Assembly (NCBI RefSeq): GCF_001905795.1
Contig: NZ_LIXJ01000010.1
Location: 124,001 to 188,000, forward strand
Reading direction: 5' to 3'
DNA: 64,000 nt
Source: Streptomyces sp. CB01580
Lineage (GTDB): Bacteria; Actinomycetota; Actinomycetes; Streptomycetales; Streptomycetaceae
Shown here piece by piece: positions 17,875 to 25,237 of this stretch. Position 1 is the first letter of the stretch; the number at the start of each line of letters is the position of its first letter. The notes below the pieces were generated by a model. The model was given only the letters and a program-made list of their open reading frames with translations, made no database searches and had not been told where the DNA came from. Position numbers and translations under genes: made by a program.

Positions 17875-17996
17875 ACGCGTCAAACCTGCGTTGAATGCAG
17901 TGTGGCGGTGATTAACGCGTCATTTCAAGGGGGTTGCGGGGAAAGAATGTCAGCTTGATGCGTCAAGCACGGTGGTTGACGGTTCGACACGTCAAG
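17875..17996. promoter_or_regulatory. Four related repeats upstream of the GntR-type gene (operators)
   Basis: ACGCGTCAAA (17875), ACGCGTCATT (17915), ATGCGTCAAG (17958) and ACACGTCAAG (17987) share one orientation. The third lies in the inverted repeat CTTGA-N4-TCAAG (17954-17967) and the fourth in TTGAC-N10-GTCAA (17976-17995). The region is visibly richer in A/T than its surroundings. Confidence 0.55.
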
Positions 17997-18091
17997 CGGA
18001 CGGGAGGCGGGCCGGGGCAGCCGCAAGGGCCCGGACGGCGTGGGCCGTCCGGGCGGTGGCGGTCGTTCGGGCGGTGGTGGCGCGCTGCCGG

Positions 18092-19153
18092 TCAGGCGGG
18101 CGGGGGCGCCGTGCTGGCCCGTACCACCAGGCGCGAGGGTACGGCGAGCGTGCGCGGCGAGGGCGTCGCGTCGCCGAGGGCCAGCAGCAGTGCCCGGCGG
18201 CCGATCTCCTCCAGCGGCAGCCGCACGGTGGTCAGCGCGGGCGTGACGTCACCGGCCACCGGAAGGTCGTCGAAGCCGACCACCGAGACATCGGCGGGCA
18301 CGACCCGGCCCAGATCGTCGCGGAGTGCCGCGAGCGCGCCGAGCGCCATCGCGTCGTTGAGCGCGAACAGCGCGGTGACCCCCGGGGCCGCGCGGAACAG
18401 CCGGACCGTGGCGGCCCGTCCGCCGTCCCGGGTGAAGTCGGCCTCGACGCGGTGGCGTTCACCCACCACCACCCCCAGTTCGGCCGCGCGCTCCAGGAAG
18501 CCGTGCAGCCGCTCCTGCACCGAGACCAGCGTGAGCGGTCCGCAGATGACACCGATCTCCGTGTGCCCCAGCCGGGCGAGGTGTTCGGCGACGGCCCGGC
18601 CGCCCTCGCGGTTCCCGGGTGCGATCGTGTCCACCGGCAGGTCCTGGTGCGCGACCGCCGTCACCCGGCCGCCCTGCGCCGTGAACGCCTCCACCTCCTG
18701 GACGAGCGCCGGATCCGGGCCGGTGAAACCCGATCCCGCGAGGACGACGGCACGGGCCCGCTGCGCCCGCAGCCGTGCCACGTACTCCGCCTGGAGCCCC
18801 GGCTCGTGGAAGGTGCCCGCGAGCATCACGAGAAGCTTGTGGTCGCGGGCGACCTCCATGACGCCGGAGGCGATCGCGGAGTAGTGGGCGTCGTTCACGT
18901 CGTGCACGACCAGGCCGACGATGGACGTCGTGGACTGCACGAGAGCGCGGGCCGGCGCGTTGGACACGTAGCGAAGCCGGGCGGCGGCCTCCAGGACGCG
19001 CTCCTGGAGCTCCCGGGTGACGTTGCGGTCGCTGTCGCTGAGCACGCGCGAAGCCGTGGCGAGAGAGACCCCGGCGTCCTGCGCGACCTGCTGGAGCGTC
19101 ACGGCGGACGACGGGCGGGGGCGGGCGGAACGTCGATTGACCTGGCTCTGCAT
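18092..19153 (-). CDS. LacI-family transcriptional regulator
   Basis: 353 residues. The HTH is VTLQQVAQDAGVSLATASRVLSD (residues about 17-38), followed by the hinge helix and a sugar-binding domain (SIVGLVVHDVNDAHYSAIASGV, then TALFALNDAMALGALAAL and VSVVGFDDLPVAGDVTPALTTV). It is probably a sugar-responsive repressor of the surrounding catabolic genes. A LacI-type operator lies 20 bp upstream of the ATG and similar sites precede two other transcription units. The start at 19153 has no clear ribosome-binding site, so the transcript may have a very short leader. Confidence 0.9.
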   Translation of the reverse strand: MQSQVNRRSARPRPSSAVTLQQVAQDAGVSLATASRVLSDSDRNVTRELQERVLEAAARLRYVSNAPARALVQSTTSIVGLVVHDVNDAHYSAIASGVMEVARDHKLLVMLAGTFHEPGLQAEYVARLRAQRARAVVLAGSGFTGPDPALVQEVEAFTAQGGRVTAVAHQDLPVDTIAPGNREGGRAVAEHLARLGHTEIGVICGPLTLVSVQERLHGFLERAAELGVVVGERHRVEADFTRDGGRAATVRLFRAAPGVTALFALNDAMALGALAALRDDLGRVVPADVSVVGFDDLPVAGDVTPALTTVRLPLEEIGRRALLLALGDATPSPRTLAVPSRLVVRASTAPPPA

Positions 19154-19172
19154 AGGGCTACGATAGCCGCAC

Positions 19173-19186
19173 TGAAAGCGTTTTCC
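19173..19186. promoter_or_regulatory. LacI-type operator upstream of the LacI gene
   Basis: TGAAAGCGTTTTCC matches the other two sites in the window at 12-13 of 14 bases and lies 20 bp before the regulator start, which suggests autoregulation. Confidence 0.65.
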
Positions 19187-19240
19187 CATTGTGCGCGCAA
19201 TAGGTTACCCGCGGCTGGGGCCGTCGTCCCGCCCGCAGGG

Positions 19241-20099
19241 TCAGCGCGTTCGCCACCGGCCCGGCTCGGTCGGCGGCACCGCGGTCGCACAGCGGTAGAC
19301 GGCATCGTCCCGGAACGCGTACCGCCGCTCCGTCTCCGGGGCGAGCCGGACACCGAGCCCCGGGGCCCGCGGAGCGATCAGGTGTCCGTCCGCCAGGCGG
19401 AACAGCTCCACCAGCCTCCGACCGTAGCGGATACGACGGCATCGGCCACTCGGCCGGCCGACCGCCGCCGGCGCACGCGGCGTGGTGGTTGGCCGCCTGG
19501 CACACCGCACTGCCCCAGCAGTGGACCACCGGGTCGACGCCGTGTTCCAGGGCCCCCGCGAAGACCGCCAGTGTCTGCCGTGGCCCGCCGACGACCGTGG
19601 CATCCGGCTGGACCATGTCGTAGTACCCTGCGGCCACGCGCTCCAGCAGCTCCCGCGCGGTGGTGACGGTCTCCCCGCCCGCCACCGGGCAACCGGCCGC
19701 CCGCCGCAGGGCCGGGTACTCGTGCGCACGGGCCGGCCCCAGAGGTTCCTCCAGAAAGCGGTGCAGCGCGAGTATGCCCGCCAGGCACGACTCGGCCACC
19801 GGGTCGGCGAGGACCTCACCCAGGTTGGTCACGGTCAGCCGACGGCCGAGGACCGGCCAGTCCAGACCGAGATAGCCGTCGATCCCCGACCGAGGCGAGC
19901 TGCAGCCATCGGAGCCGGGGGACTCGGCCACCCGGGCCGCCCCGGGGTTGCCGAGCGCGATGTCGGCATCGGCGAGGGCACGGGCGTCGGCCGCGGAGAC
20001 CGTCCCCGGCTCGGCGAACCACACGGGCCCGGAACCGAGTTCGCGCAGGCGGGCGCGGCCGGACTCGTCGAGGGCGGGGCGGTGGCTGCTCGCGTTCAC
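19241..20099 (-). pseudogene. Decayed chimera: 2-hydroxyacid dehydrogenase N-part joined to enolase-superfamily C-part
   Basis: The 5' half reads as the N-terminal region of a D-2-hydroxyacid dehydrogenase (ADIALGNPGAARV, GIDGYLGLDWPVLGRRLTVT, VAESCLAGILALHR). Near 19760 it passes directly into the C-terminal half of a mandelate-racemase-type enolase-superfamily enzyme (FLEEPLGPARAHEYPALRRA, VAGGETVTTARELL, YDMVQPDATVVGG). Dehydrogenase residues after about position 115 and the enolase capping domain are missing, consistent with a deletion that fused two neighbouring genes. Two compensating one-base shifts lie at about 19920 and 19892, and a third shift near 19425 moves the end (LVELFRLADGHLIAPRAPG) into another frame. 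The GTG start overlaps the DUF6807 stop (GTGA). The product is unlikely to be functional. Confidence 0.8.
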
Positions 20100-21079
20100 C
20101 ACGGGTGCTCCGCGAGGTACTCGGCGATCCGCTCCCGGTCCCACTCCCCGTCCGCGACGGTGACCCGGTAGCGGCGGGACAGGGTGTCGCCGGGGGCCAG
20201 CACCAGTTCCTGGTGGAACGCGTAGGAGGGGGCGACGGCGGCGAACGGCTCGTTGCGGACGAACCAGTGGGCGGGGTGCGTGCCGCGCGCCCCCGTGTGG
20301 TCGTTCTCCGGTGCGTGCCGGAAGATCAGGGTTGCGTGGCCGTCGACGCCGTCCAGTTCACCGCCGTAGGCCAGCCACGGGGCCTGCGTCCCCATCAGAC
20401 CGGGGCCCTCGCCGTCCGGGCCGAGGATCCGGCCGCCGCGGAAGGCCCGTGGCCCGCGCCAGAAGAGGCCGGTGTAGCCCGCCGCCTCGCGGCCGTGCGT
20501 CGTGGGGCTGCCGAAGCGCAGTGGCTCGTCGCGGCGGTTGGTGATCGCACTCGACCAGGTCAGTGTCCAGCTGCCGCCGGTGTCCGCCGCGCCGGCCCCG
20601 TCATCGTCCGCCCGGTCGGTGCCCGGGGCCGCGTGCTCGACGTCGTGCAGCTCGATGCGCCGCCGTTCGTCGGCCCAGTACGTGCCGTCGTGGTGGTGCC
20701 AGCTCAGCCGCTCGGCGATGACCGCGTGTCCGGCGTCCGCCGCCACCTCGTCGAAGCCGAGGTGCGCCATCGACCCGACGCGTTCGGGCAGGGGCTGGTA
20801 GTCCTGGCCGTGCACATAGGTGTGGCCGCCCCAGAGGTTCTGTCCGGACAGATGGGAGGCCGTCATCTGGAGGCCCTTGTGCCAGCGATGATCGTTGGGC
20901 CGGTAGTCGGTGACAACGTTGTCAGCCAGCGTGCGCAAGGGATGGGCGTACGGCTTGGGGGCCTCCCAGGCCGCTTCCGGGCGGTAGACGTAGCTGATCA
21001 GATCGACGCCGCGGCGCTCCTCGGTGACCGTGATCCGGTCTCCGAGGACGTGCGTGACGCGCAGTGCAGGGCTGCTCAT
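20096..21079 (-). CDS. DUF6807 / PmoA-family protein
   Basis: 327 residues, predicted to be cytoplasmic. Recognisable family stretches are YRPEAAWEAPKPYAHPLRTLADN near the N-terminus, DHRWHKGLQMTASHL, and LTWSSAITNRRDEPLRFGSPTTHG-type sequence in the centre. Members are encoded with Gfo/Idh oxidoreductases and sugar regulators, and a role in sugar or glycoside breakdown is inferred; the reaction is not known to me. GGGGAGAC precedes the ATG. A LacI-type operator lies 25 bp upstream. Its stop overlaps the start of the decayed dehydrogenase/enolase gene. Confidence 0.88.
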   Translation of the reverse strand: MSSPALRVTHVLGDRITVTEERRGVDLISYVYRPEAAWEAPKPYAHPLRTLADNVVTDYRPNDHRWHKGLQMTASHLSGQNLWGGHTYVHGQDYQPLPERVGSMAHLGFDEVAADAGHAVIAERLSWHHHDGTYWADERRRIELHDVEHAAPGTDRADDDGAGAADTGGSWTLTWSSAITNRRDEPLRFGSPTTHGREAAGYTGLFWRGPRAFRGGRILGPDGEGPGLMGTQAPWLAYGGELDGVDGHATLIFRHAPENDHTGARGTHPAHWFVRNEPFAAVAPSYAFHQELVLAPGDTLSRRYRVTVADGEWDRERIAEYLAEHPW

Positions 21080-21103
21080 GTCCGAAGTCTCCCCGGCTCG
21101 GCT

Positions 21104-21117
21104 GGAAAGCGCTTACC
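21104..21117. promoter_or_regulatory. LacI-type operator upstream of DUF6807 gene
   Basis: GGAAAGCGCTTACC, with central GCGC, is the third member of the operator family (also at 14944 and 19173). It is 25 bp from the ATG at 21079. Confidence 0.6.
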
Positions 21118-21287
21118 GCAACCTAGGTCCTGGAGCGGGGGACGTCAACACGGGGCGGGCGCGCGTCGCGAGGGGGCGCGGGCGAGAAGTGGGGGAGGAG
21201 CGTGCGGGGCGGGGGCGGACGCGGGAGAGCGGCCGACGCCGCCGCTCGCTCGGGGAGGAGCGGCGTGCGCCGGCCGTTCGCGCGGTA

Positions 21288-21479
21288 CTACCGCTGGGGC
21301 GGGCGGTTGCCGCCGCCCATGCCACTCTGCTGTTCGCTCTGTTCCTGAAGCTTCCGGGCCTTCTCCTGGAGCCGCTGACGCTGCTCAGGGTCGGTGGTGC
21401 GCTCGGCGGCCTCGGTCATGTGCCGGGCCTTCTCGCGCAGCTGCTGCGCACGGTCACCGGATTCACGTGCAGCGCTCAT
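21288..21479 (-). CDS. Small DUF6381-family protein
   Basis: 63 residues, hydrophilic and strongly helical, with the family pattern RAQQLREKARHMTEAAERT followed by DPEQRQRLQEKARKLQEQSEQ. It probably forms a coiled coil, and its function is unknown. AAGGAG lies five bases before the second of two adjacent ATG codons, so 21479 is used rather than 21482. It is divergent from RNase HI, with 158 bp between them. Confidence 0.85.
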   Translation of the reverse strand: MSAARESGDRAQQLREKARHMTEAAERTTDPEQRQRLQEKARKLQEQSEQQSGMGGGNRPPQR

Positions 21480-21637
21480 CATCGCTCCTTGTGCGGTCGG
21501 GGAAGAGCGGGCTCCCTCAGAGAACCAGTGCGGCCGGGCCACCGCACCTCGAACGGTCACTCAGCGTGATGGCTTGTCGGGGAGGTGGCGCCGGGGTGTG
21601 CGCGGGAGGGGAGATGGGGCGCTGGCATGATCGAGGG

Positions 21638-22333
21638 ATGAACGAGAGCATCATCGCCGCGTGTGACGGCGCATCGAAGGGCAATCCCGGACCCGCCGCC
21701 TGGGCGTGGGTCGTGGCCGATGCGCAGGGGCGGCCGCAGCGCTGGGAGGCGGGCCCGCTGGGGACCGCCACCAACAACGTCGCCGAACTCACCGCGCTGC
21801 GGGAGCTGTTGGAGTCCACGGACCCGTCCGCGGCGATCGAGGTGCGGATGGATTCGCAGTACGCGATGAACGCGGTGACCAAATGGCTTCCCGGATGGAA
21901 GCGCAACGGCTGGAAGACGTCGGCGGGCAAGCCGGTGGCCAACCGTGATCTGGTGGTCCGCATCGACGCCCTGCTCCAGGGCCGGTCCGTGAAGTTCGTC
22001 CACGTCGCCGCGCACCGGGTGGGCGGCGACCCGCTGAACGCCCTCGCCGACCAGGCGGCGAGCGAGGCCGCGGCGACCCAGCGGCCCGACGGCACGGCGC
22101 ACGGCGCCACCGGGTTCCCGACCCCCGCCGCCTCGCGCGCGACCGAGGGGCGGAGCGGAGGCGCCCCGGCGAGAAAGACGTCCGGCCCGTCCCGCTCCGG
22201 GCGTTCCGGCGGCACCATCCGGGCCAGATATGCCGGCCGGTGCCACTGCGGAAAGCCGTACGCCGCACAGGAGATGATCGCGAAGTCCCCGAACGGCTGG
22301 GGCCACCCGGAGTGCCGTACCGCGTCCTCCTGA
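21638..22333 (+). CDS. rnhA: Ribonuclease HI with C-terminal Cys/His extension
   Basis: 231 residues. The RNase H fold covers residues 1-145 with catalytic acids visible in AACDGASKGNPGP (Asp9), NVAELTALRELLE (Glu), RMDSQYAMN (Asp) and GGDPLNALAD (Asp). It cleaves RNA in RNA-DNA hybrids. A ~50-residue Ser/Gly/Pro-rich linker leads to a C-terminal segment with C-x-C near the start and H-x2-C at the end (RCHCGKPY, GHPEC), which could bind zinc. The ATG at 21638 has GAGGG directly before it with almost no spacing, so the start context is unusual. Confidence 0.92.
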   Translation: MNESIIAACDGASKGNPGPAAWAWVVADAQGRPQRWEAGPLGTATNNVAELTALRELLESTDPSAAIEVRMDSQYAMNAVTKWLPGWKRNGWKTSAGKPVANRDLVVRIDALLQGRSVKFVHVAAHRVGGDPLNALADQAASEAAATQRPDGTAHGATGFPTPAASRATEGRSGGAPARKTSGPSRSGRSGGTIRARYAGRCHCGKPYAAQEMIAKSPNGWGHPECRTASS

Positions 22334-22613
22334 GCGTCGTTCGCGACGGACCGGGCACTCCCGGCCGGGCACCGGGGCACGGGGTCCGCCCGGCGCCCGG
22401 CCCGGCACGGGCGGCGCCGGACGGACCCGGCGGGCAGGGGTACCGGCCGACCGCAACCAGCGCACCGCGCGCGGGCCGGGCCCGCCGGACCCCGGTCCCC
22501 CGGACGGCGGGCGGTCCCGTCGGGCAGTGCCGTCGAGTACCCCGCGCGAGCGGCGCCCCGCGTGCCATGATGCGGCGGGACGGCGGTGCCGGCACGGACA
22601 CGCTGGGGGGCGT

Positions 22614-23351
22614 ATGGGAGACATGGGTACGGTCCTGCGCGAGTTGCGAGGCGCGCAGAAGACGGCCAAGGGGGTGTCGCTGTACTCGCGTCACGTGAAC
22701 CGGCCCCTGGGCCGGCTGTTCGCGGCAGGCGCGTACCACGTCGGACTGACTCCCAATCAAGTCACCTTGCTCAGCGCTCTGTTCACCTTCGGCTCGCTCG
22801 CGTCGGTGGCGCTCGTACGGCCCTCGTGGGGGCTGGGGGTGGCGGTGTACGCGGGTCTCGTGACCGGCTTCGCACTCGACTCGGCCGACGGCCAGCTGGC
22901 CAGACTGACCGGGCGGGGCGGCCCGGACGGCGAGTGGCTGGACCATGTCGTGGACTGCGCCAAGATGATCCTGGCGCACACCGCGGTGCTGATCTCCTTC
23001 CGGCGGTTCTTCGCGCTGCCGTCCGAGGGATGGCTGCTCCTGCCGCTGGGCTTCCTGTTCGCCGCCGTGCTGACCTTCTGCGCCGGACTGTTGCGCGAAC
23101 AACTGGGCAGGGCTGCGGCGTTCGGCCGGACCGTGGCGGGCGGCGGCGCCCCGGCCCGGGCCTCCCGGGCACGGGCCGTCGCGCTCCTGCCCGCCGACTA
23201 CGGAGTGTTCTGCCTGGTGTTCCTGCTGCTGGGCGACCGGACCGCATTCCGTCTCGGCTATGCGGCGCTCGCCGTCGTGCACGCGCTGTTCCTGGTGCTG
23301 TTCCTCGTCAAGTGGTTCAGGGAGCTGAGAGCGTTCCGGACTCCGGACTGA
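22614..23351 (+). CDS. CDP-alcohol phosphatidyltransferase family membrane enzyme
   Basis: 245 residues with about five membrane helices. The CDP-alcohol motif is complete (DSADGQLARLTGRGGPDGEW followed by LDHVVDCAK), which gives the D-x2-D-G-x2-A-R ... G-x3-D-x3-D metal-binding pattern. Such enzymes transfer a phospho-alcohol from a CDP donor to an acceptor. The facing gene encodes a nucleotidyltransferase that could make the CDP-activated donor, and the location at the edge of a polysaccharide cluster suggests a phospho-alcohol decoration of that polymer. GGGGGG precedes ATG 22614. The 3' end overlaps the convergent gene by 35 bp. Confidence 0.88.
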   Translation: MGDMGTVLRELRGAQKTAKGVSLYSRHVNRPLGRLFAAGAYHVGLTPNQVTLLSALFTFGSLASVALVRPSWGLGVAVYAGLVTGFALDSADGQLARLTGRGGPDGEWLDHVVDCAKMILAHTAVLISFRRFFALPSEGWLLLPLGFLFAAVLTFCAGLLREQLGRAAAFGRTVAGGGAPARASRARAVALLPADYGVFCLVFLLLGDRTAFRLGYAALAVVHALFLVLFLVKWFRELRAFRTPD

Positions 23352-23766
23352 CCAGCGTGTCCAGCACCCGGCGCAGCTGGGTGCTGGACGTGTGCACGGT
23401 GTACGGGAAGTAGACGACATCGACGCCGACCTCGGCGAAGTCCCGCTCCAACCGTCTGCCCCGCTCCGTGTCCCGCCAGTCGTCCCCCTTGAAGATGACG
23501 TCGAACCTGACCTGCTGCCAGGTCTCGACCTTGTCGGGCACGGTCTCGACGAACGCGGCGTCCACGTAGCGGACACTGCGCACGATCTCCAGCCGCTCCG
23601 GCAGCGGGATCACCGGCGCGTGGCCCTTGGCCAGCGTGGCCATCTCGTCCGAGACGACGCCCGCGACGAGGTAGTCGCAGTGGTCGCGGGCGTGCCGCAG
23701 GATGTTGAGGTGCCCTATGTGGAAGAGGTCGTAGACCCCCGGCGCGTAGCCGACCCTGTACACCAT
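23317..23766 (-). CDS. Cytidylyltransferase-like protein (TagD/RfaE-C type)
   Basis: 149 residues, the length of a stand-alone nucleotidyltransferase. It has the HxGH signature in GVYDLFHIGHLNILRHA, FKGDDWRDTERG in the middle, and a C-terminal HTSSTQLRR that corresponds to the ISTT/R motif. TagD enzymes make CDP-glycerol, while RfaE-type enzymes use sugar phosphates; the substrate here is not determined. GGGGGGAGAG precedes the ATG at 23766. It partners in function with the convergent CDP-alcohol transferase, and the two 3' ends overlap. Confidence 0.88.
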   Translation of the reverse strand: MVYRVGYAPGVYDLFHIGHLNILRHARDHCDYLVAGVVSDEMATLAKGHAPVIPLPERLEIVRSVRYVDAAFVETVPDKVETWQQVRFDVIFKGDDWRDTERGRRLERDFAEVGVDVVYFPYTVHTSSTQLRRVLDTLVSPESGTLSAP

Positions 23767-23971
23767 CCGTTCTCTCCCCCCACGGTGAACGTGATCCCCC
23801 GTTCCCGCGGTGGCCGTCCGGACGAGGCGTCCGGTGCCGCGGGACTTCGGCGGTCGGTGCTGATGGTGCAACGACCTTACTGCGAGGATCAGTTGCTCAT
23901 CTCGTGAACGGATAAGCTCGCTTTTGGGGCTGTTCCGCAGGGGACTGTTCCCCGGGGGGAGGCGAACAACC

Positions 23972-25237
23972 ATGTCCGAAGCCGGCCGTCACCATCCGTT
24001 CGAGGGCCGCACCCTGCTGGTCGTCTCGACGAACTACGCGCCGGAGGTGACGGGCATCGGCCCCTACGCCGCGCAGCTCGCCGAGCACTGGGCCGCGTCC
24101 GGCGCCGAGACCCATGTGCTGACCGGGATGCCGCACTACCCGTCGTGGCGGACCGAGGAGGACTACCGCGGCGTGTGGCGGGTCACCGAGCGGCGGGCCG
24201 GGGTCGTCGTCCATCGACGCAGACACTATGTGCCGCCCCGTCAGACCGCCCTGCGCAGAGGTGCGTTCGAGGCGTCGGTGCTGGCCCACGGCCTGCTGCC
24301 GCCGTCCGTCCCGCGCCCGCCGGACGCGGTGGTCTCCCAGATGCCCAGCCTCGCGGGCGGTGTCCTCGGGGCCCGGCTGGCCCGCCGCCACCGCGTCCCG
24401 TACCTGCCGGTCGTGCAGGACCTGATGGGGGCCGCGGCCGAACAGAGCGGGATCAGGGGCGGGGGCCGGGCCGCGGCCGTCGCCTCGGCGGCCGAACGCC
24501 ACGCGCTGCGCCGCGCCGCCCTCGTCGGGGTCATCCACGAGAGCTTCGTCCCGCGCGTCGCCGGGTACGGCGTCGACACCGGACGCATCCGCGTCGTCCC
24601 CAACTGGTCGCACGTACCGGCGCCCAGGGCCGAGCGCCGGGTCACCCGGGCGCGGCTCGGCTGGGACGAGGGCACCCCCGTCGTCCTGCACTCCGGCAAC
24701 ATGGGTCTCAAACAGGGCCTGGAGGTCCTCGTCGACGCGGCGCGCATCGCTCCGGACGTCCGCGTCGTCCTCATGGGCGACGGGAGCAGGCGCGAGGCAC
24801 TGCGACGGCGCGCGGCGGGCCTGCGCAACATCGACTTCCTGCCACCCGCCGACGCCCGCGAGTTCACCGACGTCCTCGCCGCCGCCGACGTCCTCGCCGT
24901 GACCCAGCGGGCGTCCGTGCTCGACATGAGCGTCCCGTCCAAGCTCACCTCCTACTTCGTCGCCGGCCGCCCGGTCGTCGCCTCGGTCGCTGGCGGGGGA
25001 GGCACCGCGCAGGAGATCCAGCGGTCGGGCGCGGGCGTCCTCGTCGCCCCCGAGGACCCCGGCGCGCTGCTCTCGGCCGTACGCAAACTCGTCGAGGCGC
25101 CCGCCGAGGCCGCCGCCCTCGGCGCCAACGGGCCGCAGTACGTCGCCCGGCACCTGGGCCGGGAGGCCGCCCTGGCCCGCTTCGACGCCCTGCTCACCGA
25201 GGCCCTCGCGGACGCACAAGGGAGAGAGCACCGATGA
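23972..25237 (+). CDS. GT4-family glycosyltransferase, WcaI/WbuB-like
   Basis: 421 residues with a GT-B fold. The N-terminal stretch VVSTNYAPEVTGIGPYAAQLAEH and MPHYPSWR are typical of the WcaI/WbuB subgroup, which includes a putative fucosyltransferase of colanic acid. The C-terminal donor site includes VLHSGNMGLKQGLEVLV and SVPSKLTSYFVAGRPVVAS. GDP-fucose-making genes lie in the same cluster, so a deoxyhexose donor is plausible but inferred. GGGGGAGG precedes the ATG at 23972. Its stop overlaps the start of the Wzz-like gene (ATGA), and the flippase gene follows in the same way. Confidence 0.9.
   Translation: MSEAGRHHPFEGRTLLVVSTNYAPEVTGIGPYAAQLAEHWAASGAETHVLTGMPHYPSWRTEEDYRGVWRVTERRAGVVVHRRRHYVPPRQTALRRGAFEASVLAHGLLPPSVPRPPDAVVSQMPSLAGGVLGARLARRHRVPYLPVVQDLMGAAAEQSGIRGGGRAAAVASAAERHALRRAALVGVIHESFVPRVAGYGVDTGRIRVVPNWSHVPAPRAERRVTRARLGWDEGTPVVLHSGNMGLKQGLEVLVDAARIAPDVRVVLMGDGSRREALRRRAAGLRNIDFLPPADAREFTDVLAAADVLAVTQRASVLDMSVPSKLTSYFVAGRPVVASVAGGGGTAQEIQRSGAGVLVAPEDPGALLSAVRKLVEAPAEAAALGANGPQYVARHLGREAALARFDALLTEALADAQGREHR

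Noticed and set aside
23870..23925. -35/-10-like sequences upstream of the GT4 gene
   Set aside because: The spacing between the candidate hexamers did not fit a standard promoter, so I did not call one.
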